Part shown: piece after piece, positions 46,109-55,318 of the stretch | How positions within the stretch are numbered: position 1 is the stretch's first letter | Layout: each line of letters begins with the position of its first letter | Source: Rhodocyclales bacterium | Lineage (GTDB): Bacteria; Pseudomonadota; Gammaproteobacteria; Burkholderiales; Rhodocyclaceae | NCBI GenBank assembly: GCA_016235025.1 | Contig: JACRMV010000006.1 | Location: forward strand, 298,951-362,950 | Direction: 5' to 3' | Length of the DNA stretch: 64,000 bases | Notes under the pieces: model-generated | What the model was told of the DNA's origin: nothing | What the model saw: only the letters and a program-made list of their open reading frames with translations | Databases searched by the model: none | Position numbers and translations under genes: made by a program

Positions 46109-48322
46109 GTGCCGCTAGTCGGAAACAATCGTACCGGGGAAGCCTTGGGAGCGATATTGATTGAACAATTTGAGTTAAACCAGCTTCCTGCCTTACCTCA
46201 AGTGCTTACCCGCTTGATCCGGGAACTGAATAACGAAAATGCACAGTTACGGGATATCTCGGACTTGATGGGTCAGGATCCCGCTTTGACCGTAAAAATC
46301 CTGTCGGTTGCCAACTCCAGTTACTACGGTCGTCGGGAGTCCATTTCATCGGTCGAACAAAGCATCAGCCTGCTCGGCGTCAAGGTGGTCAAGCTAATCG
46401 CCGTCAGTGCTGCCATGCAGCAGTTCATGAACAGCTTCTCAGGCAAGGACTTGCCTGATTTCCCGGAATTCTGGCGACACTCCCTGCTTACCGGATTGAT
46501 GGCACGCCTGCTCGCCCAATCCGTCAATTACCCCGATCCGGAAGAAGCCTATCTTGCCGGCCTGCTGCACGATGTCGGCAAACTTGCGCTGCTGGCGGTC
46601 AAGACAGACTCCTACCGCGATATTCTGGCGCATTACGATGACACCGAACATCTGCTCAAGCACGAATTGCTTGCCTTCGGCATAACCCATTGCGAAGTAG
46701 GTGCTCTGCTGATTGAGCGCTGGCGCATGGAACCGCTCGTGGCGGACGCTATTCGCCACCACCATGATGCTGCCTCGCAGGCCAACACGGCGACGGAACT
46801 GAGCAAGATAGTACTGCTGGCCAACGCACTGAGCCGGAACGACCTGTCCGAAACATCCAATCACCCTGCGATCGCGCTTGCTCGCGGCTTGTTCGGACTC
46901 TCCACGGAAGAAGTCCGCAGAATGAGCGCCGACTCTTATGCCGACATGGTGGCCCTGATGGCGCCGCTCGGGCTGGAGCAGGCTACCGCCATGCCGGAGC
47001 GGGGCCGACATGGCCTCGCTGCCCCGGCGGATCGCGACCTGCAGGCAGAGTTGCATGGTTCAACGATGATTTCACTGGCACAAGAGGTGTTTGACGGAAA
47101 CCACGAAAGTGGCGAAGAGTCGCTGCTTGAAAGCGTTCTTCAGGCAGCAGATATCCTGTTCGAGCCGCGCAAGAGTTTTCTGTTTGAATGGGACGAAGAA
47201 ACCAACATGGTGTCAGGCCATCCCATCTTGGGGCAGCGACACTCGATACAACGCATCCGCTTCCCGCTGGAGCCAGGCAAAAGCCTGATTGCCAACGCAC
47301 TGCTCGACAACACGATCACACAGTCGTCAAACAAGGATATAGGCACCATGGCAAGCCTGATCGACGAGCAACTTGCCCGGCTGGGCGGCTCTCACGGAAT
47401 TATTTGCCTGCCTTTGGCGACCCGCAGATTCATGTATGGCAGCCTGGTTCTGACGCTGAGTGAAAGTCGGCTGCAGCGACTCGCCGAGCAGAGCGATCTG
47501 TTGCTTAGTTTTTCCCGCCAGGCGGCTCACTCTATTTCCCTCGTACGGCAGAAGGCAAAGGCAGCAGCACAAACAAGTCTCGCCACAGCAACCGACTACC
47601 AGTCGCACGCTCGTCAGGTCATTCATGAGGCAAGCAACCCGCTGAGCGTCCTCAAAAACTACCTGAAAGTGCTCGACTTGAAACTGGCGGACAGCCAGTC
47701 CGTCGCCCATGAGCTGCAAATCCTGAATGAAGAAATTGATCGGGTAGCCAACATCATCGGCAAGCTGGCCAGGCCGGAGGAACAATTGGCGCCGACATTG
47801 GCACCTGTTTCGATTAACGATCTGATCAGGAATGTCCTCACCATCTGCAACTCAGGGCTGTTTCGCGAAGCAGGGATTCACGTAGAGACGAATCTCAATG
47901 ATGAACTGCCCCCCATCCGCTCGGATGCCGCTGGCCTCAAGCAGGTACTTGTAAACTTGTTGAAAAATGCGGCCGAGGCAATGCCAGAAGGCGGCGCACT
48001 CAAAATAACCAGCGCAGAAACAATAAACCAGGACAAAGTAAGCGCAGTTTCAATTACCATTTCGGACACGGGACCGGGGATACCCAGGGAACTGCTGGCC
48101 CGAATATTCTCACCCGTTGAAACATCAAAAAAAGCACCTCACTCGGGCTTGGGATTATCGATTTCCGCAGGCATCCTGCAAAACCTCGGCGGCAGTATCC
48201 GCTGCAAGAGCGTACCGGGGCTGGGCGCCACATTTGAGATTCTCTTGCCAGTCGAGCAGACAGATGCCCTCGCTACGGCTCCAGCAAGTCGTAGTGATCA
48301 CATGAGGAAGTTGCAGCAATGA
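46109..48322 (+). CDS. HDOD-domain hybrid sensor histidine kinase
   Basis: 737 aa from a GTG. HDOD domain about residues 20-220 with L-L-H-D-V-G-K-L and a later R-H-H-H. The middle region (about 310-480) resembles a GAF-like sensor. The kinase has the phospho-acceptor H in Q-V-I-H-E-A-S-N-P-L-S-V-L, the N box L-V-N-L-L-K-N-A-A-E-A, G1 D-T-G-P-G-I-P and G2 H-S-G-L-G-L-S. HDOD here takes the input position. No membrane segment, so a cytosolic signal is likely. The stop overlaps the start of the response regulator (ATGA), giving a coupled pair. Base use is more A/T-rich than its neighbours, suggesting transfer. Confidence 0.88.
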   Translation: MPLVGNNRTGEALGAILIEQFELNQLPALPQVLTRLIRELNNENAQLRDISDLMGQDPALTVKILSVANSSYYGRRESISSVEQSISLLGVKVVKLIAVSAAMQQFMNSFSGKDLPDFPEFWRHSLLTGLMARLLAQSVNYPDPEEAYLAGLLHDVGKLALLAVKTDSYRDILAHYDDTEHLLKHELLAFGITHCEVGALLIERWRMEPLVADAIRHHHDAASQANTATELSKIVLLANALSRNDLSETSNHPAIALARGLFGLSTEEVRRMSADSYADMVALMAPLGLEQATAMPERGRHGLAAPADRDLQAELHGSTMISLAQEVFDGNHESGEESLLESVLQAADILFEPRKSFLFEWDEETNMVSGHPILGQRHSIQRIRFPLEPGKSLIANALLDNTITQSSNKDIGTMASLIDEQLARLGGSHGIICLPLATRRFMYGSLVLTLSESRLQRLAEQSDLLLSFSRQAAHSISLVRQKAKAAAQTSLATATDYQSHARQVIHEASNPLSVLKNYLKVLDLKLADSQSVAHELQILNEEIDRVANIIGKLARPEEQLAPTLAPVSINDLIRNVLTICNSGLFREAGIHVETNLNDELPPIRSDAAGLKQVLVNLLKNAAEAMPEGGALKITSAETINQDKVSAVSITISDTGPGIPRELLARIFSPVETSKKAPHSGLGLSISAGILQNLGGSIRCKSVPGLGATFEILLPVEQTDALATAPASRSDHMRKLQQ

Positions 48323-50514
48323 TCGACGTGCTATTGGAGAGCAAGGAAGATCCGCCATCAAATCCAATCTCGGCCCGGATATTGGTCATTGATGACGATT
48401 TGCGACTGAACGAAAGCCTCAAGTTGCTGCTGAAGCTGCGCGGCTATGATCCACAAAGCTGCACCACCGGCACCGAAGCGCTCAGGATGCTCAACCAAGA
48501 GAGCTTCGACGTCATCCTGCTGGATCTCGACCTGCCCGACATCAGTGGCCACGACGTCGCAAACCACGTATTGCAAGGGGGCGCAGCGACGCCCATCATC
48601 GTCATCAGCGGAGACAATTCCATCGATTCGGCAATTCAGGCGCTGCGCAACGGCGTAACCGATTTCGTAAAAAAACCCTATCAGCCTGAGCATCTGCTGA
48701 AAACGATTGCAAACACCATTTACCGGCGGCATCTTGAAAAAACCAACCGGCTCATCAACAACAAGCTGGAACACTCGAAGAACCTGTATCGCTACCTCAT
48801 CGACAGTTCGCCGGACATCATCTACACCGTGGATCAGGCGGGTTGCTTCACCTTCGTCAACGATCAGATCGAATCCCTCGGCTTTCGCAAGGAAGAACTG
48901 ATCGGGCAGCACTACTCGTTTCTGATCCATGAAGATGACATTGATCGGGCCAAATTTGTTTTCAATGAACGCAGGAAAGACAGCCGGACCAAGCACAATA
49001 TCGAACTGCGTTTGAAATGCCGTAGCACAATCACCCAGTTTCGGCATTTTGAAACCCGCTTTGCGACCATTGTGCTCAAGTCAAGAGGACTGTACAGCTC
49101 GACCGGTGCAGGCGAATCCGAAAGTTTTCTCGGCACCTACGGCGTCGCACGGGATATCAGCGATCGTAAAAGAATTGAAGAAGCCATCAACCATCAGGCC
49201 TATCACGATGCACTGACCGGCCTGCCCAACCGCGCCCTGTTCAAGGATCGCCTGGGGCTGATGATCACCATGTCGCAACGCGAGGAATTGCAGTGCGCCA
49301 CACTGTTCATTGACCTTGACCGCTTCAAATGGGTCAATGACACGCTGGGCCACATGCACGGCGATGAATTGCTGAAAATGGTCGCCACACGGCTGAAAAA
49401 CTGCTTGCGCAAGGGCGACACCCTGGCGCGGCTGGGAGGCGACGAATTTACAGTCCTCCTGCCCAACATCAAGGGCAGGGAAAACGCGCAGAACATCGCC
49501 GAAAAGATGCTGATGGAAATCAATCGCTCATTCACCCTGGGCGAACAGGAAGTATTCATCTCCGCCAGCGTCGGCATTGCCATGTATCCGGACGACGGAA
49601 CGACTATCGAAGCGCTGTTGAAATGCGCCGACATCGCCATGTACCACGTCAAGTGGGAAGGCAAAAACGGGGTACTTTTTTACAACCCCGGCATGAATGT
49701 CATTTTCCATCGCAAGCTGTCCATGGAAAACGACTTGCGGCGAGCCATCGAATGCGGCGATCAGTTCGTCCTCAATTACCAACCCCAGGTGGATATCGAA
49801 AATCACCGGATCGTTGGCATGGAAACACTGGTGCGCTGGAACCACCCGGAGCGAGGCCTGATTGCCCCGGGCGAATTCATCCCTCTGGCGGAGGAAACCG
49901 GACTCATCACGCAACTCACCGAATGGGTTTACGGTCAAGCCTGTCGCGATCTTGCCATGTGGCAAAAAGCCGGTTTTACTGACCTGCGGATGGCCATCAA
50001 CATCTCGCCGAAAGACATCGGACGCCGCGATTTCGTTGATTTCATAAAACGCGGCCTGCGTGACCACAAGCTGAGCGGTGACAAGCTGGAAATTGAAATC
50101 ACCGAAGGCATCATCATGGGTGACCGTGAAAATGCCATCTCGAAATTCAAGGAGCTCTCTGCCTTGGGAGTGGAAATCTCCATTGACGACTTCGGCACCG
50201 GCTATTCATCGCTCGGCTACCTTAAAGAATTTCCTATCCACACCATCAAAATCGACAAGTCGTTCGTGCATGGCATTTCAGGCATCAACGACAAGCATCC
50301 GATTATTTCCGCCATCACCGCACTCGCGCACGGGCTCCAGGTCGGGCTGATTGCGGAAGGCGTTGAATCCCTTGAGCACATGCAGGTATTGCAAGCCGTG
50401 GGCTGCAAGGTAATGCAGGGTTTCCTGTTCAGTCGCCCTGTATGCAATGAGGAGGCGCTCACTCTTTTAGCCCGGCCCGAAATACTGTTCTGCCGTGTCA
50501 TTGAGATTGCCTGA
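48319..50514 (+). CDS. Response regulator with REC-PAS-GGDEF-EAL domains (c-di-GMP turnover)
   Basis: 731 aa. REC domain about residues 15-130 with the phosphorylatable Asp in L-L-D-L-D-L-P-D. PAS domain about 155-260. GGDEF domain with an intact G-G-D-E-F and an upstream R-K-G-D inhibitory site, so diguanylate cyclase activity is possible. EAL domain with E-T-L in place of E-A-L, plus D-D-F-G-T-G-Y-S-S, I-K-I-D-K-S-F-V and A-E-G-V-E-S, so phosphodiesterase activity is also possible. Almost certainly the output of the HDOD kinase just upstream. Both activities appear intact, so the net direction is not predictable. Confidence 0.93.
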   Translation: MIDVLLESKEDPPSNPISARILVIDDDLRLNESLKLLLKLRGYDPQSCTTGTEALRMLNQESFDVILLDLDLPDISGHDVANHVLQGGAATPIIVISGDNSIDSAIQALRNGVTDFVKKPYQPEHLLKTIANTIYRRHLEKTNRLINNKLEHSKNLYRYLIDSSPDIIYTVDQAGCFTFVNDQIESLGFRKEELIGQHYSFLIHEDDIDRAKFVFNERRKDSRTKHNIELRLKCRSTITQFRHFETRFATIVLKSRGLYSSTGAGESESFLGTYGVARDISDRKRIEEAINHQAYHDALTGLPNRALFKDRLGLMITMSQREELQCATLFIDLDRFKWVNDTLGHMHGDELLKMVATRLKNCLRKGDTLARLGGDEFTVLLPNIKGRENAQNIAEKMLMEINRSFTLGEQEVFISASVGIAMYPDDGTTIEALLKCADIAMYHVKWEGKNGVLFYNPGMNVIFHRKLSMENDLRRAIECGDQFVLNYQPQVDIENHRIVGMETLVRWNHPERGLIAPGEFIPLAEETGLITQLTEWVYGQACRDLAMWQKAGFTDLRMAINISPKDIGRRDFVDFIKRGLRDHKLSGDKLEIEITEGIIMGDRENAISKFKELSALGVEISIDDFGTGYSSLGYLKEFPIHTIKIDKSFVHGISGINDKHPIISAITALAHGLQVGLIAEGVESLEHMQVLQAVGCKVMQGFLFSRPVCNEEALTLLARPEILFCRVIEIA

Positions 50515-50542
50515 GCGCAACCCGAAATTCGGCACGATGCAG

Positions 50543-50671
50543 TCTTCCGGAACCCTGAAACTCATCGCCTGACGCCGCAGCTGGCGGCTTAAGCATCTGC
50601 TGCTCGATAGTCATGGACGCGGAATCCGCGTCCCGCGCGACGCAGGGTGTTTGGTTTGCGGAAAGATCTGA
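50543..50671 (+). pseudogene. Decayed copy of the moeB 3' end
   Basis: Read in one frame this gives L-K-L-I-A, a TGA at 50570, then L-L-L-D-S-H-G, I-R-V-P-R-D-A-G-C-L-V-C-G and a stop. That aligns with the moeB C-terminus (L-K-L-I-A-G, L-L-L-D-G-L-G, I-R-V-P-R-D-A-A-C-T-V-C-G). The zinc C-x-x-C pair survives, and the bases around CGCGTCCCGCGCGA are identical. No start codon or N-terminal part is left. It marks the right edge of the signalling cassette. The remaining bases 50515-50708 show nothing else. Confidence 0.75.
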
Positions 50672-50708
50672 TCAGGAAAACCGGATTCCTGCAGCTTACC
50701 CGCCAGAT

Positions 50709-51071
50709 TCAAAACAAGCGACGATGACGGATGCTTCCCGGCGCATGGCTGAGTGCGACGGAAAAAACCAGCACGATCCAGAACAGCGGAATACGGATGA
50801 CATCGCCTGAAAACAACAGGACAACCAACGCCAGTTTGAACAGCGTGGCGATGCCGGCCACCTGGCGCAGCCAGGCCGGACTGGCCCAGACATCGAGGGC
50901 GATGATACCCAGTCCCGAGGCCAGCATCACTCCCGCAGCAAAGCGCGTCCCACCGGCAGCACCGAGCAGGCTCGCGGCCAGCAAGGCCAACCCGGCAACA
51001 TGCACGATACGCAAGGCATTGACGGCCAGCCTGCGGCCGGGGAAGCTGCGGCGCTGCTCAGTCGCGGACAA
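50709..51071 (-). CDS. Small membrane protein downstream of ribD
   Basis: 120 aa from a TTG at 51071 that overlaps the ribD stop. It has four hydrophobic segments (about residues 20-38, 42-60, 65-78 and 85-105) and a basic C-terminus R-H-R-R-L-F. No family recognised. The overlap suggests coupled translation with ribD. The longer frame from 51116 would overlap ribD by 59 bases and is less likely. Confidence 0.6.
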   Translation of the reverse strand: MSATEQRRSFPGRRLAVNALRIVHVAGLALLAASLLGAAGGTRFAAGVMLASGLGIIALDVWASPAWLRQVAGIATLFKLALVVLLFSGDVIRIPLFWIVLVFSVALSHAPGSIRHRRLF

Positions 51072-52167
51072 AGCGGGCACGCAGGAAAAAGTCGGCGCCG
51101 ATAGCACGGCGCTCAACGATGTGCAGCCGACGGACCGCCGCCAGATCGGTCAGCTCGCCAAAGTCGGCCATGCCGCGCGCGGTGTCACCCAGCAGCAGCG
51201 GCGCCTGATAGAGCAGCAACTCATCGACGCAGTTCTCGCGCAGCAACGAGCCGTTGAGCTTGCTGCCCGCCTCCACCAGCACCTCGTTGAGGCTGCGACG
51301 CCCGAGCTCTTGCATCAGTTCCGGCAGATCCACCTTACCCCGGGCACCGGGCAACACGACAATTTCCACACCACGCGCTGCTAGTGCCGCACGGCGTTCG
51401 GCATCGTCGATAGCACAGGCGATCAGCACATTGCCGCCTTCCAGCACAAGAGCCTCCGGCGGCGTTTCGAGGCGGCTGTCGATCACCACTTTCAGCGGCT
51501 GGCGCGACGTTGCCACCTCGCGCACCGTCAGTCGCGGGTTATCGTCCTTGACCGTGCCGATGCCGGTCAGCACAGCGCAGGAACGGGCGCGCCAGGCATG
51601 GGCATCGCGTCGCGCATCGGCGCTCGTAATCCACTGCGAGACACCATTTTTCAATGCCGTCCTGCCATCCAGACTGGCGGCGACTTTCAACCGCAGCCAT
51701 GGCCGGCCGCGCGTCATACGCGAAACGAAGCCGATATTGAGTTCCATCGCCTCGCCTTCCAGCAGACCGCATTCGTTGGGTACACCGGCGGCGGCAAGGC
51801 GCGCCAGCCCTTGTCCTGCCACCTGCGGATTGGGGTCCTGCATCGCGGCCACGACCCGGGTGATGCCTGCGGCGATCAAGGCCTCGGCACATGGCGGAGT
51901 ACGTCCAAAGTGACTGCACGGCTCAAGCGTGACGTAGGCCGTTGCGCCCAGCGTAGTACTCGCCGTGTCGCCAGCGCCGACTTTTCCCAGCGCCATGACT
52001 TCCGCATGCGGCTCGCCGGCACGCTCATGCCAGCCTTCGCCGATAATCTTCCCGTCCCTGACGAGGACGCAGCCGACACGCGGATTCGGCGTCGTGGTGT
52101 ACAGCCCGCGCTGCGCCAGTTGCAGGGCGCGGGCCATGAAGCCGTGATCGGCCGCGGTGAAGCTCAT
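51058..52167 (-). CDS. ribD: Bifunctional riboflavin deaminase/reductase RibD
   Basis: 369 aa. N-terminal deaminase with zinc ligands in H-A-E-V and [12 protein letters not shown]-terminal reductase with D-G-R-T-A and L-V-E-A-G. Two early steps of riboflavin synthesis. Between H-A-E-V-M-A-L and [11 protein letters not shown] it carries [13 protein letters not shown], encoded by a repeat copy. RibD proteins I know have about seven fewer residues in this loop. The start overlaps the nrdR stop by four bases. Order glyA-nrdR-ribD is classic for betaproteobacteria. Confidence 0.95.
   Translation of the reverse strand: MSFTAADHGFMARALQLAQRGLYTTTPNPRVGCVLVRDGKIIGEGWHERAGEPHAEVMALGKVGAGDTASTTLGATAYVTLEPCSHFGRTPPCAEALIAAGITRVVAAMQDPNPQVAGQGLARLAAAGVPNECGLLEGEAMELNIGFVSRMTRGRPWLRLKVAASLDGRTALKNGVSQWITSADARRDAHAWRARSCAVLTGIGTVKDDNPRLTVREVATSRQPLKVVIDSRLETPPEALVLEGGNVLIACAIDDAERRAALAARGVEIVVLPGARGKVDLPELMQELGRRSLNEVLVEAGSKLNGSLLRENCVDELLLYQAPLLLGDTARGMADFGELTDLAAVRRLHIVERRAIGADFFLRARFVRD
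51088..51111 (+). repeat. Possible diverged copy 17 of the 24-bp repeat (3' end of ribD)
   Basis: 18 of 24 matches; both ends fit (AAAGTCGGCGC and ACGGCG) but the centre does not. It encodes R-A-I-G-A-D-F-F, which resembles normal RibD C-termini, so chance is a fair alternative. Confidence 0.3.
51961..51984 (-). repeat. Dispersed 24-bp repeat, copy 11 (inside ribD)
   Basis: 23 of 24 matches, same strand as ribD, frame K-V-G-A-G-D-T-A. It is the clearest case of a nearly perfect copy inside a conserved enzyme, in a surface loop of the deaminase domain close to the zinc site motif. Confidence 0.88.
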
Positions 52168-52631
52168 GGTTTTGCGCGCTGTGGCTTTTTTACTTCGCGG
52201 ATGGCGTCGGAAAACTCATCCACATCCTCGAAATTGCGATACACCGAGGCGAAGCGGATGTAGGCGATGTTATCGAGCTTTTTCAACTCGCGCATCACCA
52301 GCTCGCCGATGCGGTCGGAAGGCACTTCACGCTGCGCCAACTGCACCAGCTTTTCCTCGATACGGTCGAGCGCGGCATCGATGCTTTCGGTTGTCACCGG
52401 ACGCTTGCGCAGCGCCAGCATCATGCTGGCCTTGCACTTCTCGCGTTGGAATTCGGTGCGGCTGCCATTCTTCTTCACCACCTGCGGCAATTGCAGCTCG
52501 ACGCGCTCATAAGTAGTAAACCGCTTGTCGCACGCCACACAACGGCGGCGGCGGCGCACCGTGTCGCCGTCCTCGTTCTCGCGTGTCTCGACCACCTGGG
52601 TATTCGGGTCACCGCAGAAGGGGCATTTCAT
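52164..52631 (-). CDS. nrdR: Transcriptional repressor NrdR
   Basis: 155 aa. The N-terminal zinc ribbon has C-P-F-C (residues 3-6) and C-V-A-C (31-34), followed by the ATP-cone domain (about 45-135) with V-x-K-x-x-G-x-R-x-x-F-Q-R-E-K. Represses ribonucleotide reductase operons in response to (d)ATP. Located between glyA and ribD. Confidence 0.96.
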   Translation of the reverse strand: MKCPFCGDPNTQVVETRENEDGDTVRRRRRCVACDKRFTTYERVELQLPQVVKKNGSRTEFQREKCKASMMLALRKRPVTTESIDAALDRIEEKLVQLAQREVPSDRIGELVMRELKKLDNIAYIRFASVYRNFEDVDEFSDAIREVKKPQRAKP

Positions 52632-52670
52632 GGCGCGCTACCGCCGCCATGAAACACGACACAACCCAGG

Positions 52671-53918
52671 CTACGCGCCATAGACCGGAAACTTCGCGCA
52701 CAGCGCCGCGACTTCACCGCGCACACGCTCCAGCGTGGCCGCATCGTTCGGCGCATCGAACACGTCGGCGATCAGGTTGGCCACCTGCTCGGACTCGATC
52801 TCGGTGAAGCCACGCGTAGTCATCGCCGGCGTACCAATACGGATGCCGGAGGTAATAAAGGGTTTTTGCGGATCGTTGGGAATCGCGTTCTTGTTAACCG
52901 TGATGTGCGCCATGCCGAGCAAGGCCTCGGCCTCCTTGCCGGTGATGTGCTTGCTTTGCAGATCGACGAGAAACACATGCGACTCGGTACGCCCGGAAAC
53001 GATGCGCAAGCCGCGCGACTTCAGCACCTTCGCCATCACCTGCGCGTTGGCCACGACCTGCTCCTGATAATTGCGGAACTCGCTCGTCATCGCCTCCTTC
53101 AGCGCCACGGCCTTGGCGGCGATCACATGCTCCAGCGGACCGCCTTGCAGCCCGGGGAAAATCGCCGAGTTGATGGCCTTCTCGTGTGCGGCCTTCATCA
53201 GGATCAGGCCGCCACGCGGGCCACGCAAGGTCTTGTGCGTAGTGCTGGTCACCACGTCGGCATGCGGCACCGGATTCGGATAGCAACCGGCGGCGATCAG
53301 GCCGGCGTAGTGTGCCATATCGACCATGAAAATCGCGCCGACCGCCTTCGCCACCCTGGCGAAGCGCTCGAAATCAATCCGCAGCGCATAGGCCGAGGCG
53401 CCGGCGATAATCAGCTTCGGCTTGTGTTCCTGCGCCAGCCGCTCCATTTCATCATAATCGATGGCTTCGTCGGCATCGAGACCATACGGGATGACGTTGA
53501 ACCACTTGCCCGACATGTTCACCGAGGCGCCATGGGTCAAATGTCCACCCATCGCCAGGTTCATGCCAAGAATCGTATCGCCGGGTTTCAAGAAGGCCAT
53601 GAACACCGCCTGATTGGCCTGCGAACCGGAGTTCGGCTGGACGTTGGCGCAATCGGCGCCGAACAATTTCTTCGCCCGGTCGATCGCCAGTTGCTCGACC
53701 ACGTCGACATGTTCGCAGCCGCCGTAATAACGTTTGCCGGGGTAGCCCTCGGCATACTTGTTGGTCAGTTGCGACCCCTGCGCTTCGAGCACGGCGCAGG
53801 AGACGTAATTCTCGGAAGCGATCAATTCAATGTGCTCTTCCTGGCGGCGGTTTTCAGCCTGAATCGCGGCCCACAGATCGGCGTCGGTCTTGGCAAGGGT
53901 ATTTTGTCTGGAAAACAT
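52671..53918 (-). CDS. glyA: Serine hydroxymethyltransferase
   Basis: 415 aa from the ATG at 53918 ([16 protein letters not shown]). Converts serine and tetrahydrofolate to glycine and methylene-THF. PLP lysine in [14 protein letters not shown] near residue 229, plus H-I-E-L-I-A-S-E-N near the start and Y-P-G-K-R-Y-Y-G-G. Full length. First gene of glyA-nrdR-ribD; the 96 bases upstream show no special feature. Confidence 0.97.
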   Translation of the reverse strand: MFSRQNTLAKTDADLWAAIQAENRRQEEHIELIASENYVSCAVLEAQGSQLTNKYAEGYPGKRYYGGCEHVDVVEQLAIDRAKKLFGADCANVQPNSGSQANQAVFMAFLKPGDTILGMNLAMGGHLTHGASVNMSGKWFNVIPYGLDADEAIDYDEMERLAQEHKPKLIIAGASAYALRIDFERFARVAKAVGAIFMVDMAHYAGLIAAGCYPNPVPHADVVTSTTHKTLRGPRGGLILMKAAHEKAINSAIFPGLQGGPLEHVIAAKAVALKEAMTSEFRNYQEQVVANAQVMAKVLKSRGLRIVSGRTESHVFLVDLQSKHITGKEAEALLGMAHITVNKNAIPNDPQKPFITSGIRIGTPAMTTRGFTEIESEQVANLIADVFDAPNDAATLERVRGEVAALCAKFPVYGA

Positions 53919-54014
53919 GGCGGTATCCGGTAAGAAGAGGGAAACGGTGCGGGAAAGCAACGCGGCGAATTTTAGCAGGGTGAAACCGGTATTGCGGAAG
54001 GATGGCAGGCCGGC

Positions 54015-54665
54015 CTACACAGCGAACTCGTCGAGCGAGGTGGCCAGGTGCCGCTGATCGGCCCAGTGCAGGATGCGCCAGGCGCCGCCCTCATAGTCCA
54101 GCCAGTTGAGTCCGGCGTTGGGAATCGGGAAGTCGCGCGGCCCCTCCAGTCCGCGGCCGATGGCGACGCGATAGACAATATCGAGCACGCCGCCATGGGT
54201 GAAGCCGAGCACGGCTTCACCCGCGTGGCGCTCGGCGATTTCCGTCAGCCCGGTCATCACGCGGGTGGCGAAGTCGCTCAACGATTCGCCGTTTTCGTAA
54301 TCGAAATCGATATCGCGCCGTTGATGCCGGCGATGCACCTGCGGATGCCGCTCGGCCGCCTCGGCTGAAGTGAGCCCTTGATAAACGCCGTAATGCCGTT
54401 CGCGCAAAGTCGGCGCTGGCGAGACGGCGAGACCCGATCCGGCGGTGGCAATTTCGGCCGTGACCCAGGCCCGTGCCAGGGTCGAGCTATACACGGCGAC
54501 GAAGCGCTGGCCGGCAAGCCCGTTCCGCACCGCGCGCGCCTGCGCCAGGCCGGCGGCGTTGAGCCCGATATCGAGTTGCCCCTGCAACCGCCGCTCGGTA
54601 TTCCAGTCGGTTTCGCCATGACGCACCAGACAGAAGCGACAATTGCGGGTAGGAGTGGCGGTCAT
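54015..54665 (-). CDS. Histidine phosphatase family protein
   Basis: 216 aa from MTATPTRNC. Phosphoglycerate-mutase-like fold: L-V-R-H-G-E-T-D-W-N near residue 12, R-E-R-H-Y-G-V-Y-Q-G-L-T near 86, and G-F-T-H-G-G-V near 158 with the second His. Related to GpmB/CobC-type phosphatases; the substrate is not predictable. The residues A-V-S-P-A-P-T-L before R-E-R-H-Y-G are encoded by an antisense repeat copy. Divergent from the TRAP genes. Confidence 0.85.
   Translation of the reverse strand: MTATPTRNCRFCLVRHGETDWNTERRLQGQLDIGLNAAGLAQARAVRNGLAGQRFVAVYSSTLARAWVTAEIATAGSGLAVSPAPTLRERHYGVYQGLTSAEAAERHPQVHRRHQRRDIDFDYENGESLSDFATRVMTGLTEIAERHAGEAVLGFTHGGVLDIVYRVAIGRGLEGPRDFPIPNAGLNWLDYEGGAWRILHWADQRHLATSLDEFAV
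54406..54429 (+). repeat. Dispersed 24-bp repeat, copy 12 (inside phosphatase gene, antisense)
   Basis: 23 of 24 matches, opposite strand to the gene, frame A-V-S-P-A-P-T-L. It replaces the short segment before the conserved R-E-R-H-Y-G box. Confidence 0.83.
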
Positions 54666-54751
54666 GGGCAATGGGCTTATTTTGGTCGGAGCGGGTAAAT
54701 GGATAAACTGCTGCGCAGCTGCCTCGCAGTTGCCTTGATTTTAACTGCGGC

Positions 54752-55315
54752 ATGGTAAAAACCACCGAACGACGACCGATGCACTTTTTGCTGCGCCTTT
54801 CCCGCCTCATCGACAACCTCAACCAGCGCATCGGCCACGGCCTGCTCTGGCTGATCCTGCTTGCCGTCCTCGTCAGCGCCGGCAATGCGCTGGTGCGCAA
54901 GCTGTTCCAGATCAGCTCGAACGCCCTGCTGGAAATCCAGTGGTATCTGTTCGCCGCGGTTTTTCTGCTCGGGGCCGGCTATGCCCTGCTGAAGAATTCC
55001 CACGTCCGCATCGACATCCTTTCCAGCCGTTTCTCGCCGCGCACCCGCAACTGGATAGATGTGGTCGGCATCGTCCTGTTCCTGATTCCGCTCTGCCTGA
55101 TGCTGATCGGCATGTCATGGCCGCTGGTGGCGAATGCCTGGGCCAGCGGCGAAATGTCGCAGAACGCCGGCGGCCTGGTGCGCTGGCCGGCCTGGCTGCT
55201 GCTGCCGGCCGGCATGGGCTTGTTGCTGCTGCAAGGGCTTTCCGAACTGATCAAGCGCATCGCCTTCCTGCGCGGAGCCGGCGCCGATCCGCTGGCGCAG
55301 GGCGACTCGCACTGA
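54752..55315 (+). CDS. TRAP transporter small permease subunit (DctQ family)
   Basis: 187 aa from the ATG at 54752; an ATG at 54779 would drop nine residues, and neither has a good ribosome site. Four transmembrane helices (about residues 25-45, 62-82, 98-118 and 145-165) and the W-Y-L-F-A-A-V-F-L-L-G-A-G-Y segment with V-R-I-D-I-L typical of DctQ. Partner of the large permease three bases downstream. Confidence 0.88.
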   Translation: MVKTTERRPMHFLLRLSRLIDNLNQRIGHGLLWLILLAVLVSAGNALVRKLFQISSNALLEIQWYLFAAVFLLGAGYALLKNSHVRIDILSSRFSPRTRNWIDVVGIVLFLIPLCLMLIGMSWPLVANAWASGEMSQNAGGLVRWPAWLLLPAGMGLLLLQGLSELIKRIAFLRGAGADPLAQGDSH

Positions 55316-55318
55316 ACC

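Noticed and set aside
51151-51180. AAAGTCGGC near the 3' end of ribD.
   Set aside because: Only the first nine bases fit; the encoded M-A-D-F-G-E-L is normal for RibD.
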